This document shows, piece by piece, positions 53,055-64,000 of a DNA stretch of 64,000 nt. Each line of letters begins with the position of its first letter. Within the stretch, counting starts at the first letter, position 1. The stretch covers positions 2,046,001 to 2,110,000 of the forward strand of contig CM049987.1 of NCBI GenBank assembly GCA_016630955.3, given 5' to 3'. The DNA is from Didymella arachidicola. Taxonomy: Eukaryota; Ascomycota; Dothideomycetes; Pleosporales; Didymellaceae. A model generated the notes under the pieces. The model saw only the letters and a program-made list of their open reading frames with translations, had not been told where the DNA came from and searched no databases. The translations under genes were made by a program, and so were the position numbers.

Positions 53055-56000
53055 TCGGTCGGCTTCGTGGGGACGAGAGAAGCAGAACGAATGAAGGTGT
53101 GCAGGGTATTAGGGTTGCAGGCACATTAGAAGAATGGAGCTATTACGGGGGTGGATCGTCTGGGGTTATATTAGCGACTGTTTGATAGCAGACAGCACCA
53201 GGCGCAGCAAGATGACAGAACAATCGACGATGTCGTTGCCTTTTTTTCGTTGGGTGTCGTCGTCACTTGCTGCACAGCTGGCACACAAACACTCACAGGT
53301 TTAGGTGAAAGAACGGCTCGGTGCACGTTCCAGGAGGATTAGTCGCGGCGCGGGTGGTCACAGCTAGTCAAAGCTGCAATGACGTCGAGAAAATTGCGGA
53401 TATGCTCAGGCCTCAGAAGGGGATGCGAGACTCGTGGTACTGCAGTTTTCTGTGGTTGAAAGACTGCGATGCGGGAGGACCGGTGGCTTCCGTGGGCTGA
53501 TAGCGGACGGGGAAAGCACGACTCGAGGGCGAGGCTGCCAAGTTGTGGAGAGACAAGACCAGAGGGTCGCAAGTGTCGAAGCCGTTCAATGACTGCAGGT
53601 GGGCCAGTTTAAAGGGTCCTGAGGCTGGCAGAGGCCTAGAAAAGTGTTGGAGACAAACACGGGGGGAGGAGAGAGTGTTGAGGAGCGGTAGCGTAGGTGA
53701 GGTGCAGGGCCGCGACTATTGGGGCAGTTGCAGAACCGGGATGTGCTCGAAAATCGCTGGACCCAGACTATCCAGGCCACCGAAAGCCACCAAGGATTTG
53801 CCGCACGGCCTTGACCAGGGCAGCTGCAGCACCAGTGCACAAGCGAGTTGATAGCGTGCAGCACGATCCACCCCTCAACAGACCAAAGGATTTGCGCGCA
53901 GCGCTGCAAGCCAAGCGGCAGCAACCGGTCGAGCAGACAAGCGTGCAGAACTCCAGGCGGCGGGAGCGGAGGCTTTCCAGCTGCGGTCGTGAGCAAATGG
54001 TCAATCACTGCGCCGTCGGCGGGGTCGTTCACAGTGCGTGCGAAAGGCCAACAAAGGACTGCGAGTGACTCGACGGTACCGGAGCGGAAATGGCCAGCGG
54101 CGGCGGTGGCGCCATCAGATTACACGGCCTCACGTTCTTTATCAGTCCAAGGCACACACCGAGCCGGATTCCTCCCAATCTCCCGAGTGCAGCGGATGCG
54201 GCACGTCTGGCACGGCCGCAACTCGAAACAGTGGAACAGGACCTCGTCGTCCAAAGCAGCGCAGCGGCGAGCAGGTTCGCGTGAAGCTGCCTGCAAGGAC
54301 TCTCATTCCATCTCCCATCACCGCTGCCTGCCTGTTCGCCCGGACAGCGGCGCCGGCTTCAGCGTGTCCGCGCACTATGCGACTGCAGCCCACATGGGCT
54401 CAAAGGCCACCGCCGCGGGGGTTAGTAGGATGGGGGCATCGACATCACTTTGCACAGTTTATTTTCAAGTTTCCCGTCACTGCTGTGCTGGCCGTGCAAA
54501 TTTGCAAGCGTGCGCAATGCGTGTAGGCGCCACAGAGCCTCATCGCCGACTGGAGACTGCTGCAGCTTGCTTCTGCGCACAAGCCACGCACGCGAACTGA
54601 TGAGCGTTGTAAGAGTTTCGCCTGTGTACACGCACGCGCCAGCTGGTGATGTCATTTAAAGTCCGTGGGCTGATGCAAACGGCTGCATTCCCCCGCCCTC
54701 CACTCCAGCTGGGCTTGCGCCGGAAATGCCAGCTTTTGGTGAAGTTTTCGAAAGAAGCTTTTGCGGTACCTGAATGACCGGAGCCATCGTGCGGCTTTGT
54801 GCTCGCAGCCACACCTCTTTCGAGCAACTCGTAGTCGAGCTGTTCAGATGAGGGTGAGATCGTCGGTCCTACCGCTTGCAAAAGGCCATGTCGGCTAGCA
54901 GCCAACCATCCGCCGGGATGGAACCGCGCTAAAGCCAATACTGCTTCGACCCCTGCTGTCAATAAGCGAGCCGTCAGAGAACTCTAACAACAGCTTCTCA
55001 GCTTTTCAACGCTCCACAGCAACCCCGTCCTGACCTCCACGGGGCGTGGAGAACCCTCACTGAGTGGACGCGGGCATGTCGAGCGCTCAGGCGCACAAAT
55101 GAAACTGCAACCTTGCATGGACATGCTTTGCTGACACGCCTCGCTTGCTCACGGCAGTCTTGAACTGCAACTCTAGAGATCCGTTATTGGCCCAGCAAAG
55201 CGCCAGTGCGAGCGGCTTCATCAGTTTCCCCACACTATCAAGCGTCGCTCTTGTCCGGTGTGCACTGCACTAGCAAACCTTCCGAAACGCTCTTGATAAG
55301 TCATGTATGGAAAGGCGGTCACGTCTGAGTCTGTTCCAGGCTGCTGCCAAAGGGTTTTCTTTGACTGCTTCAGTAACATCACCTGTTCCGTGGAACATGT
55401 TAGAGTCCCGCGCGCATCAACGCATATCCGAGTCTAGTTGTGGACTCACCGGCCTGCGGTTTGATGCATTGCTGATTGACATCCGAGTTTACCTCCAAAT
55501 CTACCTCCTGGGACTGCGAGTAAGCTGACAAGGACCGCAATCACCACCACACTACGATGGTGCACCCTTATCACCGGCGTTTTGCGAGGTAGCTGATAAC
55601 GACACACTTTGATCCGCCGCTCACGAATCGAACTGACCCCGACTGCGGAATCACAGGTGTACGCTTTGCCATGTCTGTCGTGAAAGACGATCAAACATGG
55701 CGAAAGAGTTCCAACAAATTCAACCCTATCACAACATGAAACTGCCTCTCGTCGGCAGGTTCTCTAACTTCTTCATGTTGGCCAGACCATACTTCCAAGC
55801 ATCGCTATTCCGCATTCTGGTCAGCGTCCCGAACCTGCCCCACTCGCTGAAGCCGTCAGTAAGTTTTTGTCCGGCAGAACAAGACAGTTTGAGCCACTCA
55901 TTTCGTTGTAACGACCATACCGCTTGACCGCCCGCGGCCCCGTCGAGGCCACCGTTGCTCACCATCGATACCCACCAGATGGCCGATCCACGATGCAAGC

Positions 56001-56682
56001 TCTGACTCGAGCGCAACGGGAGCTATACCCGTTGCAGAACCCCTCCGCGTCTCGCACCGCGAGAACAACACGGCACAGAGGGCATCAATACGGACACAGT
56101 GTCATACAAGCGCGCAACTCGCAGATGACGAAGTCAAGAGCAGTGGGTTTTGATATGAAATTTGCTATATCCCCACTGCCGAGCTGCAGTCAGACCCATT
56201 CAACTTTCAACAAATTGTGCGCCGCACACCAACAGACTGTACTTACATATACAACCTAAAGCTACTTGCGAACGCCGATTACCTTGACTCCTTCTGGACT
56301 GGGACAAGTTGGACGACCAGCAGGCTTGTTCTATCCCCTGTGTGATCGAACTTATGGAACCATAACCCTACTGTGGTAATATTGCCCAAAAATGCACCAA
56401 AAAGCAGGGAATCTACAAGTGACTGGAGACTAGCTTACGCCCAGAGAGCAACCACACGAACACCTGGGCCGCAAGTTACGTGATCCTCATCTCCGCGAGG
56501 GTTCCTTGTAACTTGGGGATGTTTCTGATAACAGACGACGTCAGGCACGTTGCTCGAGGTGGTCCTTGCATCAATGGCATCTCCACACGGACAGTGATTT
56601 CCTGTGCGGATGTGGGGTTGCGGACGCTCTATTTTGGTTTTCACGATCCATGATGTCACACGGAGCTTGGATTCCAAAGGTA

Positions 56683-56699
56683 CCCCCCCCCCCCCCCCC
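56683..56699 (+). repeat. Poly-C homopolymer (17 bases)
   Basis: Run of 17 C residues in non-coding DNA. Its length is prone to sequencing or replication error. Confidence 0.9.
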
Positions 56700-57265
56700 A
56701 TCAATTCGAACCACGATGTGTCGCAATGCGCAGAACTGCATAAGGATTTTCTTTTTGTCCGGAATGACCGGAGATGCAGCGATGCCTGGCCCTTGTGATC
56801 TACACAGCACACACCGCTCTTCAAGAGCCTCATCGTGCGATTGCACAATACCTAACCAAGTACAGCAATCGTATCAGAGTTGTCTTCGGATACGGAAACC
56901 CTCCTCCCCGTCCTTGGTCGAGTCAGAGATACAAGGGTATCGCCGCCGCAATCGCGATGTTGAACTTGGATGATGTTCGCGCCAAAGCCCCCACACGAAA
57001 ATCATGGTTCCAACGGTCCGAACAAGACAGTGAACTAGCAAAGCTCGACGACAGTATCGAGTCAATTCCAGCCTTTGCTTTTTGACCAAAGTCTTGGACG
57101 TCAGAACATGCTATCATGCCATGATTCGAGACATTTGGGTGTTGTCGAGAGCGAGACTATCTGGAACAATCAAGGCGTTCGAGAATGGTGATTCGGCGAC
57201 TGTGTCGCACCCGCTATCTGACAGTGTTATGGACATGTGTCGTGATGCAACTCCAAGAAACCCCC

Positions 57266-57345
57266 CACCACCTAGACAAAAGAAGTCGGACACTTTTGAT
57301 GAGGTCAGCGGCCAAAGGTGTCCGATGTTTTTTGTCCAGGTGGTG
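57266..57345. repeat. 80-bp imperfect palindrome
   Basis: Arms 57266-57298 and 57312-57345 are inverted copies (left starts CACCACCTAGACAAAAGAAG; right ends TTTTGTCCAGGTGGTG) with about five mismatches over 33 bases and a 13-base loop. It could be a very small foldback element or an RNA hairpin. No TA or other target duplication is clear. Confidence 0.75.
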
Positions 57346-58043
57346 CCCCCAGATCAAATTCGTTATCACAGCAAATGGATGCCGATGAGATTTGCAGTCC
57401 AATGGTTTCCTCGCGACAATGCCAATTGCATCGCAATATCATACCAAGCTTCTTGCAAGGTGCTCAATTGGCTTGTGCGCCGACTTAAGGCTCTGGAGAG
57501 TTTGTCCGAATGTCGAGCGCCGGTCCCAGCCATCTGATCGGCACTACAGCATCTGATGTCCCCTGACGATGCATTGGCTATTTTTTCGAACCATGGTCAT
57601 TCAGAATCGCACCTCTTCGCTGTCATGCTGATATCTGGGCCGGGACAGCCGTAGCCGGGGGTCAGCACCAGCATCCGGCGCCTGCAATGTTCGGCCGTTC
57701 TTGTTCGGGCCGGTTAACTCGGCTTCACCTACGCGGTAAGCTCTTCAAAGCCTACCGCTATTTGTCTGTCTTACGTGCAATGACGAATGTAAACCCAGCC
57801 TCGAATTCGTTCGTCAATTTTTCGCTAGAGATACCTCAATGTCCAACTGGTCAATCGCCTCACTAAGAGATATCCAAGCTTAGCCTCCCCTAGGGTCAAT
57901 CTATCTCCTGCTGCGTCCCGCATAAGGATGTCATTTGTCAGCCATGCCTTTGGATTGGTAACATCATATCTTTCACGGATCAGACGTGATTGGTAGGACT
58001 AATACAAGGATACATCACGCAACACCTGCCCCAGTGCACGTTA

Positions 58044-58197
58044 CAAGAGGGGGCCATCCATGAATGAGAATACGAGGTGGCGCACAGACGTTTCTCGAGG
58101 CTTCTGAATAGCCAGTACCTACATTAAACGGCCTTGATTAGTTTTTCTGCGATCGACATTGGCCCTTGTTTTCTTTTCCATTCATGCACCCCTCTTG
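58044..58197. mobile_element. 154-bp TA-flanked MITE, copy 2
   Basis: Same length and core as the element at 20808-20961, bordered by TA at 58042-58043 and 58198-58199. The ends are CAAGAGGGG and CCCCTCTTG, perfect inverses over nine bases; the inner arms are more degraded than in copy 1. Non-coding. Confidence 0.9.
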
Positions 58198-58811
58198 TAT
58201 CAGGTCTGGGTGAGGTCTCACTGTGGGGTAATAGTCAATCCACCACGAACTGAACGGTATGGACGACGGCATGGACCGGACCGCTCACAGCCCTTGAGCG
58301 AATCTACGAAGGCTGCTGACGCAAGCTTGCCAAATCATCAAGTCAGCTACTTGGAGTAAAGATGGTGATCATGTTTATCTTGGACCCAGTACGACACTCG
58401 CCTGCCGTATAGCAATGTTTCCAGGCGGCTACTCGAGAAACTATCAAGGTAAAAGTCGTATTATCAACGTGCTCACGCTAATCAGTGATTATCGTCTCGG
58501 TACAGTTGCAGTAATCGAGAAAGTGTACAGAGCCGTTACATGCCCGACAGTTCAAGAGAACACTCCGCCAAACACTCGTTCGGTTCGGCATATCCTCACC
58601 GTTTGCAATGAGCTCAGGCGTCACGCCTTCTCTGCAGATGTTGCATGCATGCTCGTCTCAACAAAACGCCAGGACCCCACTCGCTCATATTCAGCTCGCT
58701 GCTAAAAGGCAGGCACAGTTTGCAACACTAGCCACGAAATGATCTTGTCGAGTGATAAGCGACACATGGGTGCGCTGTACTCAAAGCGCGACAAGGTAAG
58801 GCGACATGGGG

Positions 58812-58835
58812 GGAGGTGAGGTGAGGTGAGGTGAG
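58812..58835 (+). repeat. GAGGT pentanucleotide repeat
   Basis: Four to five copies of GAGGT/GGTGA in tandem following a G-rich stretch. Non-coding. Confidence 0.8.
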
Positions 58836-61800
58836 ACGGGAGGTTGAGGGGGCCTTGCAGCACCACGCTTCGTGGTACGCAAGTGGCAGTTCGGCAACAG
58901 TCCGATATCCCACTGGCTCGGCATACTTCGAATAGACTATCATTCGACATGTAAACTTCATCTGATAGGCAAGGAGAAAACTCATTGTCGGACCAGGCGC
59001 CCACACATGGGGTACGCATGCGACATGCGTAATAAATGCACCCCGTATCCCAACTTCTCCGCAGATAGGACTCGCTTATCGCTTTTGTATGCAGGCAAGC
59101 CGTGACAGCTCATACTGTGTAGGAACTTGCTCCGCACCACCTCACTGATGTGACAGGGCAAGTGTTTCGTACGACCTCTGTATGCAATCAGCACACGACC
59201 GCCTAATCTCCGAGCACCCTGCGTAACCGCGCACATCAGCGCATATCTGCGCATGTCGTCTATTCGGGAAAACCACTGAGCTCAACGAGCAAGGCCCCTG
59301 GCAGGTTCTCGACCATCGGGATCTCAACACCTCAAACGCTGATGGTGACATCCAAGGCAGTTTGGCCTGTTTGCTGAGCAAACCGCCTCGCGTCGTCGAA
59401 GCCTGACACAACGTTGGCGAACATCAGCCTCAACAACATGGAGACCACGATTGACGAAGTCGCAGCGCTTCGGGGCACTTATCCAGGAACCCTGCCTCAA
59501 AGTGGACGAACAGGTGGCACTTGCCCGCAATCCATCCTAGCGCTTCGGTTGCATGCACGTGCTTATGAGCTTCTCTTGGCACAGCTGCCCCACCAGCGAG
59601 AACCACACCTCTCAAACTCACTGCATCAGTGCATACGGATGCGACATGCAGGCGGCGGCAAACAACGATAGCAATTTGACATGCCCATCGCTTATGACGA
59701 CATGGGTAGCATCGCACATAGTCTACGAAGAACGCGTATGATGGCGATTTCTGGTGTTTGTTGGGTGCGCAGCAGCGGAGTGGCAACATCCCAACAAACA
59801 AACACTGGCCGAAACAACGAGCCACACACCACACAGGCGCCACTGCTCTGTGTCATGCATGATAAGCGCTGCTCAGGGTTTGCCAGATTCTCGAAGCCAC
59901 AGCCTGCTTTGGGACGTGTTGAGCCCTGGACTCGAGAAGAGGTGGGGCGGGCCGTTTAAGGAGTTGAAATTATAGGTGAGGATGTGTTGATGTGACAGCA
60001 GGTTGGAAGAGGATGCGATGTGATGCGCGGCTGCATATCACGGCATGCAAGCGGCGGATGGGGTTTCGTGTGCAACCTGGGGTAGGCCCCACGGAGGCGA
60101 CTCAACAATGGGGTGTCAGGATGCGGATTGCAGGCACACGAACAGTTGGTCTTGCTGTCGACTGCGAAATAGAAAGACCCCGGACGGTTGCGTGCAGCTC
60201 AGGGTCTTCCAAGACGGGACGAGAAGCACTACGGGTCGGAGTTGAAGCCTTCCAACACCGGGCGAGATCTGTACCATGGAACAGCAGGGCAGATCTAACA
60301 GCGATTGCTTGAGCATACGCCAGATGTGCAAGTCCAAGAGTCTTCTCGCCTACACCTACGGTATACTGTGGTAGGGGTTTCCAGGCGTGCTTCCCCGCTC
60401 TCCACAGCCAGCTGGACCAGACTCCATCGTCAGCGGCGCCATATCGTCTCAACACCACCCGCCCTCGCACCTCCTCACTCAACCCCTCAAAACTGGAGAC
60501 TAACACCCATCTCCGGACTCCACATCCTCGATCCTTCATCCTCGACCCCACCTTCACCGCCGTGCATACCATAGTACACATACGGCCACTACCCTCTAGG
60601 TGCCTGCCTAGCTTCGGCCGTGAAGCACTTGTTGAGAGTGGGTCAGCGACTCGTACGCTCCCGCGAGCTCTTGAACTGCGAGGCTCGAGGAGCCGCTGGC
60701 CTCGTTCTGCTTATGCGAGGCATAACCTCCCGGTGAGGGACTGTGGGCCCTGCATAAGCACGGCAGTCTGTCTGGGCAAGAGAGCAGCGGCTGTTTCGTG
60801 GTCTGGAGGCCAGTGATGGGATACTAGACACTAGACGGTAGTTACAGGTAGGCGAGGTCCGTTGAGGGTGATTGGGTAGGAAGACTGTGAATGAAGATTT
60901 CAAGGTGCGTTAGGCGCGGAAAGTGTATCTGTGGGCGGGCATGTGTACCAGAGGTAGAGTTGTGGCGGAGATCATTTCTTGACGATATCGTCAGATTTGC
61001 GACCCAGAAAGGGACCGCTAGGAGGTTTGATTCAGGATAGGCCAATGAACAGCCGATATGAGTAGAGCATCTTTGACTTCTAAAGCCCATGAAGTGCTGC
61101 GATCACTCTGCGTTGAAGATGTTGTCGCAAATTGAATGCCCTCACACTCGCGCAATCGATCTCGAACATGACGTTTCCAGAAAAGGTACAAGATGCGAGC
61201 TTAAAGCATGATCCGGCAGGCAAGCAAACGCAGGGCGATTTCGTCGTGTCAAGTTGCAGATAACGGATGATAGAGTCCGTGAGGCGCTTGTCGAATGCGG
61301 CAGCTGTTAAAGTCATGATGGCCGTTGCATCTCTCGGTAGGACTATTCATGTGCCCAGATGTGTACGGTTTAGTCAAGAATCAGGGTATCAAGATGGGCA
61401 ACAGAATTAGATCCATTGATCCCAGTCCCAACAATTCAAGGCTACAAGCATCTCGCCCTCGATGTCCAAATGCTTCTGACATCGTCATGCCCGTTTCTCT
61501 ATCACGAACTGTTAGTAAATCTGATCGACCAGCCCTGCAGATGATCGCCTCGTTGGGAGTCCGTCGGTCCGCAAGATCACACCACCATACGCCGCCCTCT
61601 GCAGTATTACGACAGCGCTCACGACTTTTCTTGCGTGCCGCCTCCAGCGATAACACTACCACGGAACCCTTGCACATTGCACTCTCCAGCAGTGCAGGTC
61701 TTGCGGCTCTCAAACCTGCGGCGTCTTGGCGCTTGGAGGGCACGGAGGGGTCCCCGGTGACCTGCAGTTTGGACCCTGAAGTTTTCATGTGAAAGCAGAC

Positions 61801-62602
61801 CCTAGCCACGGTGCCGATCGTTCTGGGCTGCCGTCTTGGAAATGAGGGGTCCAACCTCTGCGCTGGGCTGTGTCGATCAAAAGCGTGACATGGTGAGATG
61901 GGCCCATGGTGTGAGGAGTTCAGGCTGACAGACTCGACTGCACCACGCCGTCGATGTCACGCGGGGAAAAACTTGTGGGCAGAGAGTGGCTAAGCTCCAG
62001 ACCGTACTGTCGGCGTGCCGAACGGATCGCTGCGTTCATCGGTGGTGCTGGACTCTTCTGTTGGGTTATGCAAAATTATTGGAATTCGTTATCAGGGTCC
62101 AAACCAGCGGGACCGAGAGCGGAGTGCGGAGAGGTACGCCCATGTACTTGGAGGTACATGTTACAGATCCGGCGATGAGCGATGCGACTACTCCTCAATT
62201 TGTAAACCTTCTGCACCCCGGAAATGCATGCATCTGTGCCAATAGCGCGTGTCCAGAGTTTCGTAGTGCGATACGTCGACTGCACTTTCTGTTGAGATCG
62301 TGAGCATCATTTGTTGTAATAATGAAGATGGAGAGTTTGACTTCACGACATTCGACAGCGGGGTCTTCTTCGGTGATGGTTTGAAGATGGCTCGGAGATG
62401 AATTAATCAGCATCGAAACATCAATGGTAATCACGACACGTGATAGGGCGCTAGAGCGTTATGAAGCTATGACGAAGTTTCGCGACTTCCGTCTGCGTTT
62501 ACCAAACTCCAGACGTAAATAGTCGCGTGCTCCCCGTAAGCTTGAATGAGTTGTCGATTGAAGCATGCATCCCGCAATGCGCTCACACCTATGCAGTACA
62601 CA

Positions 62603-63303
62603 ATGGCGCCTTCCAGAGCATTTCTCATTCGCCGCATGGCCTCCGCATACGTACAACCCCAGAGTTCCATGCGCACTGGCACGCGTCTCCTCTCGACATC
62701 AGCTATAGCAGTGAGGCCTCAATGCATACGTGCGACTGCAGTACCTCGACCCCAGACCGCATACACACCTAGGCGAGCATTCAGCGCAGAAGCAAGTGGC
62801 GCGCCAGAACCACCGGATTTCCTGAACGAGGCAGAATTACATATCTTCAATAAGATCAGGGGAGAGCTGGAGCCCACCAAACTTGAGGTGCGTGGAATTG
62901 CTGCCCAGAGGGAGGCCTGAGTGCCGGCGAACGGTGTACGCGAAACTGTTGAGACGCACGTCATCTATCACGGAGTGTCTGCGGCCATGGCTATGTCCGT
63001 TGTTAAACTCGGAACGATAGTCGACGGATTCTCAGCGGCATGCCGAAGTTGTTGCATTACTGAAGCGACACCCGCGACGGTAGCGGCAGTGACGGTACAG
63101 AGTGTGTTGTGCGAATGGCCTGCTGACCCCACTCCCAGGTACAAGACATCAGTGGCGGCTGTGGATCTATGTACGCAATCGAGGTTGAGTCGCCCAAGTT
63201 CAAGGGCTTGACGGTGATCAAGCAACACAAGCTGGTCAACCAGGTGTTGAAGGAGGAGATCGCACAGTGGCATGGCGTTCAGCTGAGGACGAGGGCCGCA
63301 TGA
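62603..63303 (+). CDS. bol3: Mitochondrial BolA-like protein (BolA3 type)
   Basis: Two exons (62603-62887, 63139-63303; intron GTGCGT...CAG, 251 nt), 149 aa. The first 85 residues are Arg/Ser/Ala-rich with almost no acids (MAPSRAFLIRRMASAY...), a mitochondrial presequence. The BolA domain follows: LHIFNKIRGELEPTKLEVQDI, then SGGCGSMYAIEVESPKFKGL with Cys103, and VIKQHKLVNQVL with His125, the conserved ligand for the shared [2Fe-2S] cluster with a monothiol glutaredoxin. The end EEIAQWHGVQLRT is typical of BolA3. The family helps deliver [4Fe-4S] clusters to mitochondrial client enzymes. An ATG 57 bases upstream is in frame; 62603 is chosen as it begins the presequence. The intron could hide a further small intron-exon pair, but the protein joins well as modelled. 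Confidence 0.92.
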
Positions 63304-63764
63304 GAGGGGATGACGACTTATGTACATGTTGTAAGATCACTGTAACAATTCTTGTATACAACCAAAGGCAAGGCTCCACATATTGATGAGCTAATACTAG
63401 AATATGTACGTTGATTCCTAATTTCGATACTGCTAGACCAGTGTTTCGACCGAAGGGTTTCTTTCGCACAGGCAATATCTTGTGGAAGGAAGCGTACAAC
63501 ATGTTGCTCGTGGAGAGGTGAGCAACATGTTGGAAGTTTTGATGACTACATCCTTCCTCAACTTGTCAAACGGCCGCACTTTTGGCTGCTTTGTTGCGTG
63601 GAAGGCAATGGCCATCTCGGGCTACCTCCCTTCGAGAGCCGGGAGGTAGTCATGAGTTACTTGCGAGCTACTCACAACCGTACAAGACCCTTGGAAGGCT
63701 CCAAAGATGCTCATCTCTGGACTGATGCACCTCCCCGGTCTGGCTACCCGGGAGCACGCGATAG
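63304..63764. other. Intergenic region and possible 5' part of the last gene
   Basis: 461 bases after BolA3. It contains an inverted repeat around 63498-63532 (CAACATGTTGCTC and GAGCAACATGTTG arms). It may also hold the first exon of the right-edge gene; a donor GTAGTC at 63648 and the acceptor GATAG at 63764 would suit an intron, but the first exon could not be fixed. Confidence 0.4.
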
Positions 63765-63965
63765 TTCTGTAGTGGTGAGGAAGATGAAGGCAAAGCTTTG
63801 CAGTGCAGTCAAAATCAAGTTGTGGATACAGAGGAGCCTGAGATGGCGGTTGACAAAGACCTTGAGACGCCTAAGAAACGGATCGAGAAACAGAAGGGCG
63901 CGCTAGCAACCCAGCAAGATCAAGGGAACGAAGATGGAGACTATGAGGCGAGCATCATCAAGAAG
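63765..63965 (+). CDS. Internal exon of a right-edge gene, partial, unknown
   Basis: An open stretch between an acceptor-like GATAG (ending 63764) and a donor GTTTGT (63966) encodes 67 residues that are strongly charged (GEEDEGKALQ, DKDLETPKKRIEKQ, DQGNEDGDYEASIIKK), unlike the chance frames of the neighbourhood. It looks like the acidic N-terminal part of a larger protein that continues past the window. Neither the first exon nor the family could be determined. Confidence 0.35.
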
Positions 63966-64000
63966 GTTTGTCATATCCAAGATACTATTACAATTTCTTA

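Larger units (their letters stand above)
53055..62602. other. 9.5-kb gene-poor region
   Basis: No gene could be supported over 9.5 kb. Open frames reach 250 codons (53848-54600), but they are Ser/Arg/Ala/Cys-rich, overlap frames on the other strand and lack domains. The first 1-1.5 kb probably includes the promoter and leader of the CBM21 gene. Small structures within it are listed separately: a C17 run, an 80-bp palindrome, a 154-bp MITE and a short GAGGT repeat. It is not conspicuously AT-rich, so it does not look like heavily mutated transposon debris. Non-coding RNA genes cannot be excluded. Confidence 0.55.

Noticed and set aside
53848..54600. 250-codon plus-strand frame
   Set aside because: Ser/Arg/Ala/Cys-rich, with competing frames on the same strand and no recognisable motif; considered chance.
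56700..56780. GGTTCGAATT box on the minus strand, possible tRNA
   Set aside because: No A box at the right distance and no cloverleaf stems could be formed; next to a poly-C run.
57082..57537. 151-codon plus-strand frame
   Set aside because: Includes the 80-bp palindrome, has no domain, and its composition changes abruptly along its length.
60102..60581. 159-codon minus-strand frame
   Set aside because: No domain, and mixed composition with clustered Arg and Trp; no splice sites that would extend it sensibly.

Overview
The window is nuclear DNA of a filamentous ascomycete fungus. Most genes have GT-AG introns of 45-60 nt with CTAAC/CTGAC-like branch sites, coding exons favour G/C-ending codons, and the families are typical of Pezizomycotina: Zn2Cys6 factors, DUF3500, NmrA, 2EXR, DHA1 transporters, tannase/feruloyl esterase, and the arginine attenuator peptide. 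Gene content fits Dothideomycetes best, but the species cannot be fixed from this sequence. All exon models are by eye (splice consensus plus frame continuity).

Layout. 0.9-2.3 kb: a zinc-finger protein with two adjacent Zn2Cys6 clusters. 3.5-5.4 kb: the small subunit of arginine-specific carbamoyl-phosphate synthase, preceded by a spliced upstream ORF encoding the arginine attenuator peptide. 5.6-11.9 kb: a divergent pair, an Atg38/NRBF2-like MIT protein and a GRAM-VASt-TM sterol-transfer (LAM) protein. 13.2-19.4 kb: a secreted metalloprotease island with two intact astacin-like genes, a decayed third copy between them, and an unrelated HExxHxxxLDD protease. 19.4-21.2 kb: intergenic DNA with two TA-flanked inverted-repeat elements (MITEs).

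21.2-37.6 kb: a run of catabolic genes, namely an MFS transporter, a salicylate-hydroxylase-like FAD monooxygenase, a tannase/feruloyl esterase, a DUF3500 protein, an epoxide-hydrolase-like enzyme, a secreted kelch protein, a Baeyer-Villiger/FMO-type monooxygenase and a type-B carboxylesterase. Together they would suit extracellular cleavage of plant phenolic esters, uptake and ring hydroxylation; the pathway is inferred. Both monooxygenases end in AKL, a possible peroxisomal signal.

37.6-53.1 kb: an EVE-domain protein, an NmrA-like pseudogene with four transition-type stops, a 1287-residue protein with an internal duplication, a 2EXR protein, a small PPxY membrane protein, an EBP-type sterol isomerase and a PP1 glycogen-targeting subunit (CBM21). 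53.1-62.6 kb is gene-poor and holds a second copy of the 154-bp MITE and an 80-bp palindrome. 62.6-63.3 kb encodes a mitochondrial BolA3 protein, and an unresolved charged exon runs to the right edge.
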